Below, in pieces: positions 34,089-46,266 of a DNA stretch of 60,000 bases (the stretch's first letter is position 1; each line of letters begins with the position of its first letter). The notes under the pieces are model-generated. The model saw nothing but the letters and a program-made list of their open reading frames with translations, did not search any database and was not told the origin of the DNA. Both the position numbers and the translations under genes were made by a program. Source of the stretch: Cryptomeria japonica. Its lineage: Eukaryota > Streptophyta > Pinopsida > Cupressales > Cupressaceae. The DNA lies in contig NC_081414.1 of assembly GCF_030272615.1 (NCBI RefSeq), positions 50,935,136-50,995,135 of the forward strand, written 5' to 3'.

Positions 34089-35286
34089 AAGTAATAGACC
34101 AAGCTATCCTCAAGGACCTCATTCTACCACATGGAGAAATCATAGGATGTCAAAAGAAGGATCTTACAAACACTTCAAGGCGAAGTGAGCTACTAGAGAA
34201 GGTGACTTGACCATGACTTCCTATCACCATAATGCAAAATAAAGGAGGCTTCATCAAACAAATGAGAGTCAAGGAGGTACATCATTCATCGAGTACATCA
34301 AGAACGAAGGAGGATCAATCAAGGTCAGTGAAAGGGTACGTTGAAGAAGCAGATAGTTTCAGAAGAGTTAATCAAAGTTAGCTTCTCATCATCATCACAT
34401 TGAATATCAATAAATACAAAGTTCCTTAATCAAGCACAAATGCAAGACAAGGTGGTATCCCAGTTACTGTTCCTCCAGTTAGATAGGTTCACATCAGCAT
34501 GTCCAGATTCAATGTACCTGACTCACCAGTGATGGCACAAACTTTGATGTACCTACTTGTTGGTGTCTATTTTATCATCTACCAAACATTAGAATAGGAT
34601 ACCCGAAGGTATTCTATCCTCTCCTGAAAAATCACTACTGATTCCAAGGTCTATATGTGCGAACAAGCGACTTTAGTGAAATAGCTTCTTGGGTAGTGTA
34701 TGCTGAAAATCTCAAGGGGGACTTACGTTAACAAGTGTCTTTTGAACTGCTGGACTTAATTGGATTTAGCAATTTTACGCTCTCTTTTTTTTTGGATTTT
34801 CTGGGATTTAGACTTTCAAAAGAAAGGAGAAAAGAGATAGGGTTTGAGAAGGCTAATCTAATCCTACGAACTCCGGAGACGGTATCAATCAGGTGCTCTC
34901 GAGAAACCAAACCTTGCTTCGCCACACTAGGGACAACTACACAAAGCCGGGGCAATCTTCGATGGATTGTGCTTATGATTAAGATATTGGGATGCACAGA
35001 GAATGGGCTCAGACTAACTTTGCACGGTAAAATGGAAATCATCCATTCACCAAAAGTATGAGCGGAGATACACCATCAATTGACAGTTATCAAATCCTTC
35101 ATTCAAATTAACAACAATGAAAGCAAATCTAAAATAATTTTAACGAAATTGAAACCATGCAAATCATTCAAACAATAGGGATTACAAAGCCTTAAGAGAA
35201 AGCACACATGCAATATATTATCTGGAAATGACCTTACGCAACAATACATCAAAAACCTCACACTCTCCAAATGAGAGGAGGTAGCC

Positions 35287-35375
35287 TTATATAGTTTCTC
35301 AAAAATAAATGAATGACCGAGATCAAATAGTGATCAAGGGCCCAGATTAAAAGCTACAAACCCTAATTAGGGTTT
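35287..35375 (-). promoter_or_regulatory. LTR promoter of B: palindromic telo-box and TATA box
   Basis: Palindrome at 35358-35375 and minus-strand TATATAAG starting at 35293, 82 bases after the palindrome start, as in C, D and F. Confidence 0.75.
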
Positions 35376-35433
35376 CCAAAAACACTATCAGCTTGAATGA
35401 ATAAGAAAGTGACATGTGGCACAACTGCTAATC

Positions 35434-38400
35434 TCATTGAGGTGAGTGTCCACTTTCCTCTTTCGCAGATTCGATGTACCTGGACACAATAAGCTTGACC
35501 TCCTCCATGGTGACACTTGGCAAACTGCTAATTTGGAAGTCGATGATGTCCACCTCATCGGTACATGTGGCGAGGATGCTTTCCCACTCAACCGCTTGGG
35601 CAAGAAAGTTTTCATCGATGAAGAGAAAGTTTGCAATCTTCGAGAGATCGCCTTTGTCAATCATCCCTGAATCCTTGAAGAAGCTTGACTGAATCCTGGC
35701 TCTCAGGTTTTCTGCCTGCAAATGCTTCTCCCTTATACTTTCTCTCTTCCAGATCTCAGATGCTACATGAAATACCTTGCTCAGGATCTCCCTGACACTT
35801 TCCTCTGTCTCAAAGCACTTGGTCTCGGATTTCTTCAAAACTTCAATCCCGGTGACCAAGGCATAATACCATGTGCTGAAGTCGTACCTATCTCTGGCCT
35901 GTATGATACCCGCATCCACTAGGCTTCTTTTTGACAAGCCTCGGATAACCTTCAGATGCAGAAGTATTTCATCCTGAATTTCCTCCACATCCTCCCAATT
36001 GGTAGCTAGATCCTGGATACGATTGATCAACGAAGAGGCCGACTCATGTGCTGACACTAAATTTTCTACCAGTATATCAGCACGTGCTGAAGCGTCTGAA
36101 ATCCACTCCTTGGCCTGTGTGAACGAGCCCTTCATATCCTCATAAGCCTTCATTGATTCTTGCTGAAGAGGTTGTGGAGGGGTAACCGGGATCTCAGGGT
36201 TAAGTGGTCTAGTAAGATGGAGAACATACTTTCTCCACTGCTAGTTTTCTTCTTCAACCTTCTTTCTCTTTTCTTTCTCATGAGCTAAACTTGTCTTCAA
36301 AGCGTTACAAGAGTCATCGAAATACTGGATCTCTTGGTCTTGGGTGGGCTTACCTAGCTCTATGGTGGTGATCTTGTAATCATCTGCTGCGACATTGTCC
36401 CTAGTTTTTCCTTCTTTAGGCATCGCTATCAGGACTGTCCTGAATCCTGCACTGTCTCTTTGAATCAGAGAACTTTCTGGCGGGCTTGGGTGGTTTAGCT
36501 ATAACTAACTCATTCACCTTCCCCAGAAATGCTGTTGTGATTTCTTCGGAAGAGGCCTCCTTGGGTACCTTAGCCTTTATTCTTTCCCTCAGCCAATCTG
36601 GGATAGTTGATTGCTCTACAGTATAGCCTTTATTCTTTCCCTCAGCCAATCCGGGATAGTCGATTGCTCTACAGTATTCTGGTCAAATCCATCATCTGTC
36701 CCTCTTGGGTTTGCAGCTATGCCATCTAAGAAGACTATGGGAGATGTAGACGTTTCAGTTTGCTCTCTGTTCGGACTTTGGACAACTTCCTTCATTACTT
36801 CCTCAACGGAAGGAGAAGGCACTCTTACTTCATCATTAACTATGCATATGTTCATCTCCTGTTCCTCAACTGCATTCTGATCAGGCACGATAGAAGCGAC
36901 ACTTAGGATGGACTGGCCTTCGCTGGACTCCCTTCTTTCCCCTACAATCTTCTTTCCTGTGACCTTTACGGAGCTTCCAACTAACTCCTTCCTCTTTCAA
37001 GACCCAATACTTTCTGGATTCCGGGCATTACCTGCAGAGGTATAAGGATTGGAGGACAAAGAGTCATCCACTCCCATCAATTCGTAGGTCAAGGTCACAC
37101 CTTGGGACTTTAATTGCCTTGTCCTTTCAGATGTGCACCACCTAGAATACTCAACCATTGTCCTCATGAGGTCAGCTAGATTTGACTTTTCTCCCTCTGC
37201 CCAATCTATCAAAACTAGTGGTTCATTCTTCATTTTTTCGAAGCCCGACTGCTTAAGCTCAAGGCTATCCTCTACTTGGTCAGCAACTCTGAATACCTCT
37301 GTTGCTCTTACCATGCTCAAAGGAATTTTCGACCAAAATCTCTTCCTGATCTCGAAACTATTGGCTGCGTTAGCCCAATAATCTTCTAGATTAGGTCTGT
37401 GCTCAAATGTCATTCCTTCGACCTTCTTTATTCTGTGGAATGGATCGAAATTCCTTCTTGCCTTGTACTGATAAAGGGGATACTAGGCTAACTCCTTCTC
37501 AGCAGTCACAGCAGCTTGTGACGATGGACATGTCTCCAGCCCATTACCAATTGTAAGAGAGGAAGTTCCTGCCTTCTTTGGTTTATCCCTCTAAATCGCC
37601 ATATACCCCTCCAATTGCCTCACAACCTCGAGCAACACAACTCGGTTGGTAGGGTAAACTAAAAGCTTGTAGGGAGGCCCAAAGAATCCTTGAATTCTAA
37701 GGTAAGTGAACTTTGGATATTGGATATACCAATATCCGAATCGACTGATGAAGTCCATAGACTCTTGAGAGAGCCTCTGGTGCAGTCTACCTTGTAACGT
37801 CCGCGTGATGTGCATGAGGAAGGTATCATTAACTCTTTTAAAATGAAACTTTTCTTCCATGTGGAGCTGGGGATATCAATCATAGACTGGAAACTGGTTC
37901 TCTTTGTTCCCTATTTCTCCTCTGCAAGTGAGGCCTCTATATCTGTAGGTTCTGGCCAAGGAATAAAACAGGTACGAACTCATGAAGAAGGTCCTATTCG
38001 ATTGTAGGTTCCTCAGTTGGCTGTCTAGGTTGTCGCTAATCATTTGGGCCCAGTCTATCATCTTTACTCCATTCATTATTTCATTAATGAAATAATACAT
38101 CCAGGGCTCGAATGGAGCACCTTGAGGATTTCCCATTATTCTATTGAGTAGAACGATCATGTCTCCAATGTCTTCCTTGAAATATGCTCTTACCAGGCTC
38201 TTCCTTTGAAGTTTGGAGGCACCCCTCCTTGGCTTGTCCAGCCAGGAATGGTTGACTATGGCGTCATATTCCTTCAAGTGGTCCTGATATCTGCTATCAG
38301 CTTCGTCCTTTGTTACATACACCGTGTTGTGGTACTCTAGGATCCGGAAAGCCTCTCTGATGGCCTCATCACTGATGTTCGCCAACACCCTTCCATTAGG

Positions 38401-38673
38401 TGCAACAATGTCTTTATTGGTGGGGTTGTAATGTTTAGCGCATTCAACTACTAATTTATTGCATTGCATGGTGGGGAGGAAGCCAACAGCATGCACGATG
38501 CCACTCTTCATCATCTTTCGTGCGGTTGTGGTAGGCACAAGGTTGTCCAGATCAAACATCCACTTATTAAATCCCCTCAGATTGATGTGTTCGAGGTTGG
38601 TGTCGCTAACATTTTTCCTCTTCGAAGTCATCCTTGACTCCGGAGGAGTGTCTTTATCCACTTGAAATTTCAT
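35434..38673 (-). pseudogene. LTR B protein frame (about 1,065 codons), broken
   Basis: Starts MKFQVDKD at 38673, 13 bases after the intron, and ends at 35434. It is about 93% identical to the E protein by eye over the first 270 residues. Stops include TGA at 37876 (also present in E), TAG at 37591, one near 37482, TGA at 36997 and TAG at 36241. A 53-bp tandem duplication (36572-36677) shifts the frame, which is restored further on. Residues that are stops in E at 19430, 21035 and 21302 are Arg, Gln and Trp here. Confidence 0.85.
36572..36677. repeat. 53-bp tandem duplication within the B frame
   Basis: Units 36572-36624 and 36625-36677 differ at two positions. E has a single unit, so the duplication happened in B after the two copies separated. 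It adds two bases to the reading register. Confidence 0.9.
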
Positions 38674-38685
38674 ATTGCCTAGGAT

Positions 38686-39016
38686 CTGCAAACAGACAAT
38701 GAAATTTTAAGTTAGAAATTAATTCGTAATTTGAAGAAAATAAAGGGGCTGCAAATGGCTAAGTGTTTGAAAATTTCATTTTATTCTCATACTTAGCCAT
38801 AAAAATTGGATTTTCATCTGAAAAACCCTTTAATTTCGAGGGTGGTTGTGATCGTAAATCAACACCAAGTGTTATAATTCCAAACCTCTCTTATACTTAG
38901 TCAAAAAAAATGATTTTCCTCCCCTAGAAATTCAAATAAATCCACTAAGCATCATTTCTCAAACTCTGAAAAATACTCAGAAAATACATAAATCTGCATC
39001 ATGAATTAAATTTCAC
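38686..39016 (-). other. 331-nt leader intron in LTR B
   Basis: On the minus strand the exon end ACTCGAAG is followed by GTGAAATTT, and the intron ends CTGTTTGCAG before ATCCTAGGC and the start codon. E is continuous across exactly these two points. GT...AG ends, an AT-rich body and a T-rich acceptor are typical of plant introns. Confidence 0.9.
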
Positions 39017-39539
39017 CTTCGAGTAGATGGAAGTAAGGCTGGAAATTTCTCAAAAAGATTCAGAAAATTTGGGAAGGATTCAACAATTCTTGTACCGGTT
39101 GGCTTTTCTTAAAAATCTATGAAACTTTTGCCAAAAAAGCTTGCCCAACTGTAAGCAATGTCGAAATTTCTTCAAATGAACTCCAATCTGAAAACACTTT
39201 ACTGTGCTCTCCTTAATAGCTTCGAACTTCTTATTGTAGAAATGAAGTTACAACGAAGTATTTGTAAACAAAGTTAAATCTTCAATTAGAAACACTAAAA
39301 AAAAATCGTCCAACTCATGTTTCCAATTTTAACTCCACTCTTTAGGAAAGTGTTGTCATCTCTCCAAGTTCGAAAAAATATCTTCCAAAAGTTTCTAAGT
39401 TGGCTACAAGTTCGAAATCTTTGGCAATCTTCCAATATTCCCTTTCTGAAAACTTTCTATTTTGGTTTTTAAGTTCGAATTGCTTTATGGATTTTGATGA
39501 CATCACTTCGAACTTGTTGACTTTGTTTGACTCCAAGGC

Positions 39540-40345
39540 ATAGGGTGGAGTTTTGGAGCTCTCTTCATGGGCGGACTTCCTTCATGTTTGGCAGACTTCT
39601 TTCCTCTTCAAGGCATAGGGCGGAGTTTGATGGCCCTTCCATCATAGGGCGGAGTTTTCATGCTCCCTCTATGGCGGACTATCAAGGCATCATGGAGGGT
39701 GGAGTTTGAAGGCATCTCCTTCAACATGTATGGTGGACTTTTGAAGTGACCCCAAGGCATGGCAGAGTTTATAGAGGGTCTTCAACATCACACTTTGCAC
39801 CTTGGGCGGACTTTTGAGCTTACTCTTCAAGGCGGAGTTCAGAGGTGGCACCAAGGAGGGCGGAGTTTTGAGCTCCCTCTTCTTGGTCTTTTTAACATAT
39901 GGCGGACTTTTAGGCTTCTCTCAACATAGGGCGGGGTTTTAATGACCTTTCCCAGGGCGGACTTTGGAGGACACCAAGGCATGGCAGAGTTTAGAGTGTT
40001 CCCCTAGGGCGGAGTTTTGGAGACATGGTGACCAAGGCGGACTTTGAAGGCATCTCCTTCAACATGCATGGTGGACTTTTGATGACCTCACCATCTTCAC
40101 CAACAAGCTTGGGCGGACTTTTGGAAGTCCACAAGACAGGGCGGAGTTTAGAGCATATCACCAAGGGTGGAGTTCTATGCTCCCTCTTCTTAGCCTCTCC
40201 AACATTCATGGCAGACTTTAGACACCTCTCAATATGGCGGACTTTTGATCTACCTTCATCATAGCGGACTTTGATGGCTTCCCAATCATGGCGAACCTTT
40301 ATCATCTCCCCAACATAGCGGATCTTTGCTTGGGCGGACTTTCTG
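39540..40345 (-). repeat. TCCGCC-type array in LTR B
   Basis: Seen on the plus strand as GGCGGACTTTT or GGCGGAGTTTT, repeated 25-30 times at irregular steps. It corresponds to the array in E in place and orientation within the LTR, but the number and order of units differ. Confidence 0.85.
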
Positions 40346-41065
40346 AACACTTGTCATGACACTCAATCTTATCCATTAGCCATACTTATAAATTTTTTTG
40401 GAAAATTTCAAAATTTCACATTTTAACCAAATTTAACCAGATTAACTTGAAATTTTAAATCCATATTTAGGCAAACCATCTGAAGCAATATGACCCCTAA
40501 AATGTAGGGAATTGGCTTTTTAGGTCAAAACTTGGAAATTTTGGGTCATGGTCGAAGCAGGTGAGTGGGATTAGTGCAAACCCTAGATTCCCATTTTGAA
40601 AAAGCAAAAAGAAGACATCCCTAAAAAATAGGGAAAACTTTCTAAAATAGCCATATCGGGGATCGGGCTAAAAACGCCAAAAATGAAACTTCCTAAAAAA
40701 TAGGAAAAAGCAAAAAAACAAACTTTCTAAAAATAGAAAGTTGTCCAAATTCGTCCAAATCAATTGCGATCTTCGTCCTTTGGCCTTTCTAAGCACTTTG
40801 GCGGTGTTCATGCTCTGGAATCACATGGTTTGTAAAAACTAACTTTCAATCGTTATGCTTGAACTGCTCAAAACTGGGCAAGGCTTGGCAAAACTGAAGC
40901 GGAAGGCCATAGGACACTAACAAAAACCCTAGAAAGCAGGAAAAGCGAGGGTCCCCATTTGCAATGGGGCGATGTGTGAAAAAGGTCACAACACTACCCC
41001 GGTTTCCTATTGGTTCACAAGCATTAAATGTAATTTTCTCATTGGCTAAAGGAGTTTGTTGTAAC

Positions 41066-41155
41066 AAACCCTAATTAGGGTTTCTATCTTGTAATCTTGG
41101 CCATTGATTGTAAATCAATCTGAGCCATTGAATTGTAAAGCGCTCTCTATATAAA
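41066..41155 (+). promoter_or_regulatory. LTR promoter of D: palindromic telo-box and TATA box
   Basis: Palindrome at 41066-41083, TATATAAA at 41148-41155, 82 bases after the palindrome start and 840 bases before the LTR end at 41995. Confidence 0.8.
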
Positions 41156-41998
41156 GCTCTGGTTCTTCATTTGTGAAGGTTAATAGTGGGTTAATAGAGG
41201 TTAGAATAGCTAATAGTCAGTAAAATAGAATAGCAAATAGAATAGCAATTAGAATAGAGTAGGAGGAAAAGGCAAGAAATTGTTGCCTACATTGTAAATG
41301 AACTCCATTTTCATTGAAGTTATGGTGAAGTGTGTTGTTTCTTTGCAATATGCATGGTTTCTTGTTGAATCTTCATTTTAGATGGTAAACAATTAGATTG
41401 AATGAAAGAAGTTAGTGAATGCACTTGCGTGGAATCTGCCTAGTCCAAACCACTAGCCTCTTACTGACTACAAGTGCGCCTTGCGTGGTCAACTGGCATA
41501 GAATGAGCTTAATCTCGAGTCGTTACACGTCTATTGTTCATGCATTAACTTGAATGGTGATCAGTGTCTGATGGTGTAACGATTTGAATATATTCAAAGA
41601 ATCCCTTAGAAGATCGCACTGAGTTGGTGTCAGATTGTTCAACCTGATGGTGAGACCCAACCCAGTAGGACTCCACCTAGTTGTTCATCTATCTTCTCGC
41701 ATTCTAGGTCTTAGAGGAGACTTTTTGAGCCCTCAACCTTTTATTATTTCTTTATTTCTTGGTGAATAGTTAGGACTCAAGTTCCAGCAGATTAAACGCT
41801 CAGGCAATCAAACGTAAGTCCCCTTGTGATTCCAACATTATCACATCACACCAACAAAGCTTATCCACACGTAGAGACCCTACATATAAGAACCTTGGAG
41901 TTATTTCGATTGATCCTTGGGCAAATCTTCAACATTCGAATAACTTTGTTCAAGAGAGGATTCTATGTTCGCATGTGCATGAAAACACATCAACAAAA

Positions 41999-42018
41999 TG
42001 GCGCTAGAAGGAGGGCCT
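41999..42018 (+). other. Primer-binding-site-like sequence of element D
   Basis: Three bases (AAA) after the LTR end CAACA comes TGGCGCTAGAAGGAGG. A TGG start close behind the LTR is the rule for tRNA primer sites in LTR retrotransposons. I could not match the rest to a tRNA from memory, so the primer is not named. Confidence 0.55.
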
Positions 42019-43512
42019 GATCGCGATGAACACTGAGCAAATGAAATCCAGATTTTATTAAGTCATATTTAGAAGAGTTAGCCAAAGCTTTTTACCCTCC
42101 TCTCACTCTCAACAGAATTAAAGCAGAAGAAAGGAGAGCGAATGCGAACTCTTGAAACCAAGGAAGATCAATCAAGAGCCTTTTCTCAACGCTCGACAGA
42201 ATTGAAGCACAAGGAAGGCACGAGTGTGGATACATAAGTGAAGCAATTGATGCTGGAAGTCACCCTTCAATTGGACTTGTGAAGAAATGAAGCACTTTTG
42301 CGCAGCTGGAACCAATTGAGCTTTCAAGTTGAATCTGAGATATTCAAGATCTCTCTTATTCCAAAAAACCCCCCAAAAAGTAAAAAACAGAAAATCCAAA
42401 AAAATAAAAAAAATCAGAAAATTAAAAAAAGGAAAAGATTTCTCGATGGAGCAACGATGATTTCATGGTAAGCAACAAGTTGATATTCCTCAACTTTGGT
42501 GGAGACTCAATGCACAGCTTTACCCAGGCCGTTTATCTGAGTTTGCAAGGCCAGGGCAGTGTCGAATCCATGAGACAAATGAACATGATGAAATGCATTG
42601 TTTGGAATACTTATCAAGGATGGAGTCAGCAGTACGAGGAAAGATCTTCTTTTGGGATGTTTCTAGACTAGAATCAGAAGAAGGTAGTTTCAGCGTCCCG
42701 GAAAGCAAAGATCCTCTTTCAAGCTTCTTATGGATGATCGAGAGTCAGCTTATTTTGAATGGTGAAATGCGTTTAGAAGGTATATTGCTACCATTATGGT
42801 GTAGGATTCATAACACACCTCATTCTGAATTTACTTGCTCATTATGTGAAATGGCCATCAACCAAGTCAGATATCAGTTTGGAATGCCACTCTTATCCGA
42901 AGAAGAGTGCATTGTGAACGAATCTTGGGGTGCACATCTCGCAGCGGAATTCAGAAGAACATATGAGCAAGATATCACTACACCACCTGAAAGTGAAAGA
43001 AGCTAGTTGCACGTCAATGATACAAATGCACTTGATGAGCAATGTATTGCAATAAGTAGCTCACCATGCCTTGCACCTGAAGAAGAATGCCATGAAACGA
43101 AAGTTGAAGAAGCAATTGAGAATGCTCAAGCAGTAATAAGGGAAGATCCAAATGTTGAGAAAGCAATCAAAGAAGAAGATGAATCATTCCTTGAAGAATT
43201 ATCATTTATGCTACACAAGGAGATCCTTGAGAATGAAATATAGGAAGTTTCAACTAGCACCCTTGGAGAACACAATCAAGTTGAGACGTTGAATGAAGAA
43301 ATACAAACCATCATAAGTGAGCTCAGATATGAAGAACAATTCAAGGGGGCACTCAGAGACACCATCATCATCATGCTATTTGAACTTGAAGGCGCACTAA
43401 AGGACTTTATGGAGGAAGTACAAATGGAATCACTGCCAAAATTTTTTCAACATAAGCAAGTTATGGCGAGTGATGTGATTCATCATCAACTTCGGCCTCC
43501 CGAGACAATGCT
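42019..43512 (+). pseudogene. Internal-region remnant of D with a broken acidic reading frame
   Basis: From 42593 one frame runs to about 43512 with TAG stops at 43004 and 43241. It encodes an acidic, glutamate-rich protein with FTCSLCEMAINQVRYQFG and a first part DPLSSFLWMIESQLI. It lies where gag should be, after a leader of about 570 bases with an A-rich stretch (42360-42440), but no zinc knuckle or pol motif is present. It stops against the 3' LTR remnant at 43513, so a deletion has joined gag-region DNA to the LTR tail. Identity as gag is a guess from position. Confidence 0.45.
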
Positions 43513-43573
43513 TGAGGATAAGATACCTTGGTATTTTATTTTGTGTTCACATGTGCATGAAAACACATCAACA
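43513..43573 (+). mobile_element. 61-bp remnant of the 3' LTR of D
   Basis: GAGGATAAGATACC to ACACATCAACA matches the end of the 5' LTR of D (before 41995) and of C and F. The 5' LTR of D itself lacks a segment of about 18 bases that this remnant keeps, so the two ends of D have diverged by a small deletion. Confidence 0.8.
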
Positions 43574-44858
43574 GGTGACCATGACTGTTCAAACATAAAC
43601 TGCTTCTCCTTCGCCTTCAGCAGCTACTAAAGAAGAACTAGTTGTTTTACCTCCATGGCTCAGTTCTTTTACCCCAAAGAGGAAGAAGCAAGAAATCTCT
43701 CCTGATGTCTTTGATTAACAACAACTCAAGCAGTCTAGACCCAAGGTTGCTAAAAAAGCCAAGACAATCTCAAGAGTAACTGTTGACAACAACAAGATGA
43801 AAGTGGCAGAAATTGTTGAGCCCCTTGCGGATAAGCCATGTGAGGAAATGCAAGCTGCTGATTACAGGGTTACAAGGATAGAATTGGGTAAACAAATGCA
43901 TGAAGTGGTCAAGCATGATTCCGAGCAATCCGTAGCTTCACTAGTACAACGGTATGATCAACTTCTAGCAAAGAAGGACAAGCTAGAAGAGGAGAATAGG
44001 CAACTTGTTGCAGCTGTTCATAAAATTACAAAACCTGCTGGTGAAGGGAGTAATCCTACAAGTTCTTCCAGTTCGCAAGAATCAATTTGGGTAGTTGAAA
44101 GAGCTGCTTAGAAAGTACAAGTGTTGGATTCTTGGGTGGATCAACTTCATGATTTGTGTGCACGAGTGCTGAAAGACATTTTCCAAATGATGTCTAAGTT
44201 GGAGACCATTGAAGAAAAATTGAATCATACCTCTGAGACTTTCAAATAGAATTTGGAAAGGGTTGAAAGTAGCTTGACAATTTGGCGCACAATGCCTCAA
44301 CAACAGTTGAGTGTTCTTTAGGAGCATGCCATTATTCCTTCCAGGGTCATGTACTTGGAATTTGAAGAACTTCTAGAGAATAAAGCCCTTGTTCTCAAAT
44401 CCCTCATTGAGGAGATTGATGATGTAATGAGATTGCGAGTTGAAGTATTCCAAGGTGTTGTTTCTCATTTTGAGAAGGCCTCTTGCAACATAACGAGTCA
44501 GAATGGAGAGTTGATACTAGAAGAAGAAGTGCTCGCAGATCTACAGATGAGGATTCATAATGAGTGGAGGAGCGAACAATTTTCAGTTGCCTCAATTAAG
44601 GTCTTGATGAAACATCAAATCTTTTTGCATAAAATCCAGTCCACTTTGGAGAAGAACGACTCTATGCTTCTTCGATGCCATGACACCATCGTGAAGACCA
44701 TGGTTGTTGCCAAGAACACCCATGAACCAAATTCTATTGAGCTACGAATGATCATCAAAAGTTTGAAGGATTCATGTTTTCACATGCTGCAGCTTAAGTG
44801 TTTTTTCTATAATTGTAATCTTTTAGTTGTAGTTTTTCTTTTGAAAAGTTACATGTAA
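43574..44858 (+). pseudogene. LTR A protein frame, C-terminal part
   Basis: After the target duplication of D the A frame continues with a linker. From 43797 to 44856 it stays in one frame with TAG stops at 44109, about 44247 and about 44320. ADYRVTRIELGKQ matches EDYHIQTIELG in C and DDYKITTIELGKP in E. A coiled-coil stretch (KKDKLEEENRQL) and helical C-terminus follow, as in the other copies. Confidence 0.7.
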
Positions 44859-45052
44859 ATTTTTTTTTTGGTAAATTGCAAGTTAAGTTTTTACTTGCAC
44901 TTTTGTAATTACATGTAAAGCAACTACAAGTTGTGTTCAGTTAGGACTGTAGTTGGAATAAGTCAAAGTTAGTTATTGAATAAGTCGTGGTGGTTGAGAG
45001 AATCTCTCAAGTTAGTTAGGATCCTCCCACCTTTTTCTCAAGAATCCTCTTC

Positions 45053-45060
45053 TATAAATA
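45053..45060 (+). promoter_or_regulatory. TATA box of LTR A
   Basis: TATAAATA, 811 bases before the LTR end at 45871 and after the protein frame, as in the other LTRs. The telo-box palindrome of the other copies is not present here. TTACAAGT-type words (44877-44935) precede it. Confidence 0.55.
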
Positions 45061-45871
45061 CTTGAGGGGTCTATTGTAATCTTTATCTTTTAGAAAGCAA
45101 GCAAAAACTCTACCAAATTTACAGCAAAAAAGTCTTTGAGCTTTCATGTGTGAATTCAAGAATTGAAAGAAATAGAAGAAAATTGCTCAAGCTTTGAGTC
45201 TTTGTGCTACATTCTTGAGTTTGTGTTTTATATTATCTTTCTTGCAATTGTTTCTTTAAGAGCTTAATCAAATTTGATTTGTAGTCTTTGTACTACAAGT
45301 ATTGGAGGTTAATATAAATTTGAGTAAATATTCTTTTGAGAGGAGCTGTAAGACTTTATGCTTGCATTTGTTCTTAAGAGAGTTTAGAAGCAGATTTTGT
45401 AAGAAATAGCTGTGAGTCTTTGAGCTCGTACTAGTTCTTACTGTTTTATGTAGAAAAGAATAAGATATTTCAGTCTTTGTGCTGTTATAATTTGTTCTTG
45501 ATAGCATTAGTATAGAAAATGGTAGATAGGACTTCACATAATCAAGACTTTGAGCTTGATATTGCTGTCCCATCCCGAAGGAAGTGACAGAAGTCTTGGA
45601 GCTTTCAGGAAACTTCATTTCCTTTCTCTCATTTCATTTCACAAGTTGTTGTTGCTGTTTTATGTTAAAATTGCTATCACTTTTCTGTGAAGAGAAAAGG
45701 ATATTGCCTTTCTTGAAAAAAGAAGAAAGACGGTTGTCCCATCCTGTTTTAATTTTAAGTTGTAGATAGATAGGGGGAGCCTTCCCTTAATTAGGAGAGT
45801 TTTACTCACACACTGTGGTTGAAACCACAATTTTGTATATTTCTCCAAGTGTACAAAATTTTCAAGCAACA

Positions 45872-46266
45872 CAACAATTGAACCAGATCAGATCTTGTAT
45901 GTACAATCTGCATTCAGAAAACAACAGGCCTGTGATCTAGCAATGATTGGTATGCAATGTGGTTGAACATATTGTCTAATATATAACTTTTTATATATCT
46001 TTTTTCTAGTTATTAATGAGTATTGCTAATCTATTTAGTTTCCTATAATCAGCAAATTAATCTATTTATTCCCCTACAAGCAATCATATATGGATTAGAA
46101 GGAAACATGTTAGGGAGAGACAACAGACCAGTTCCCACAATGTAAGCACACCACCCCATGTTGGATGGACGGGAGTTCCCGCCACTTGTGGGCCAAGGAG
46201 TCAAGTTGTCCTAGTTGGATGTTCAGTTCCCTTGGGCTTAGTTGTGGCGAACTGTTTCTGGGTGTC
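45872..46266. other. Spacer between LTR A and LTR F
   Basis: No gene is seen. The stretch begins with the CAACA copy and ends with GTGTC, the target duplication of F; it is the pre-insertion DNA that continues at 50126. Confidence 0.5.

Larger units (their letters stand above)
34558..40993 (-). mobile_element. LTR 'B': 6.4-kb solo LTR carrying a protein frame, minus strand
   Basis: Plus-strand edges are TGTTGGTGTC and GGTCACAACA, the reverse of E's edges. Flanks are CTACT (34553-34557) and CTACC (40994-40998), a 5-bp duplication with one change. The uninterrupted sequence in F (reverse strand near 47325) reads CTACCCC, so CTACC is the original. B is inserted in the U3 of D, about 0.5 kb upstream of D's promoter. 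Layout mirrors E: TCCGCC array, intron-bearing leader, protein frame, promoter, LTR end. Confidence 0.9.
24396..43573 (+). mobile_element. Element 'D': LTR + primer-binding site + internal remnant + 61-bp 3' LTR remnant; target duplication GGTGA
   Basis: Begins TGTTGTGACG and ends ACATCAACA, with GGTGA at 24391-24395 and 43574-43578. Its 5' LTR is 24396-25204 plus 32790-34557 plus 40999-41995 (about 3.6 kb) after removing C and B. At 41995 the LTR end ACATCAACA is followed by a PBS-like sequence and an internal region, then by only the last 61 bases of a 3' LTR (43513-43573). A deletion has therefore taken gag-pol and most of the 3' LTR. This copy shows that the giant repeated units of the group are LTRs. 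It belongs with F to a short type that lacks the large protein frame. Confidence 0.85.
13808..45871 (+). mobile_element. LTR 'A': outermost giant solo LTR carrying a protein frame; interrupted by elements E and D
   Basis: With its insertions removed, A is 13808-17103 plus 23543-24395 plus 43579-45871, about 6.4 kb. It starts TGTTGTCC and ends AAGCAACA (TGTTG/CAACA inverted ends like B-F). CAACA is found just before (13803-13807) and just after (45872-45876); because that word also equals the LTR end, the duplication is less decisive than for the other copies. Inside are a 61-bp tandem array, a degraded protein frame related to those in B, C and E, and a TATA box at 45053 about 0.82 kb before the end. 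It lacks the TGTTGTGAC...CACACATCGCC start of the others, so it is a separate subfamily and, being the host of E and D, the oldest insertion in the nest. Confidence 0.6.
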
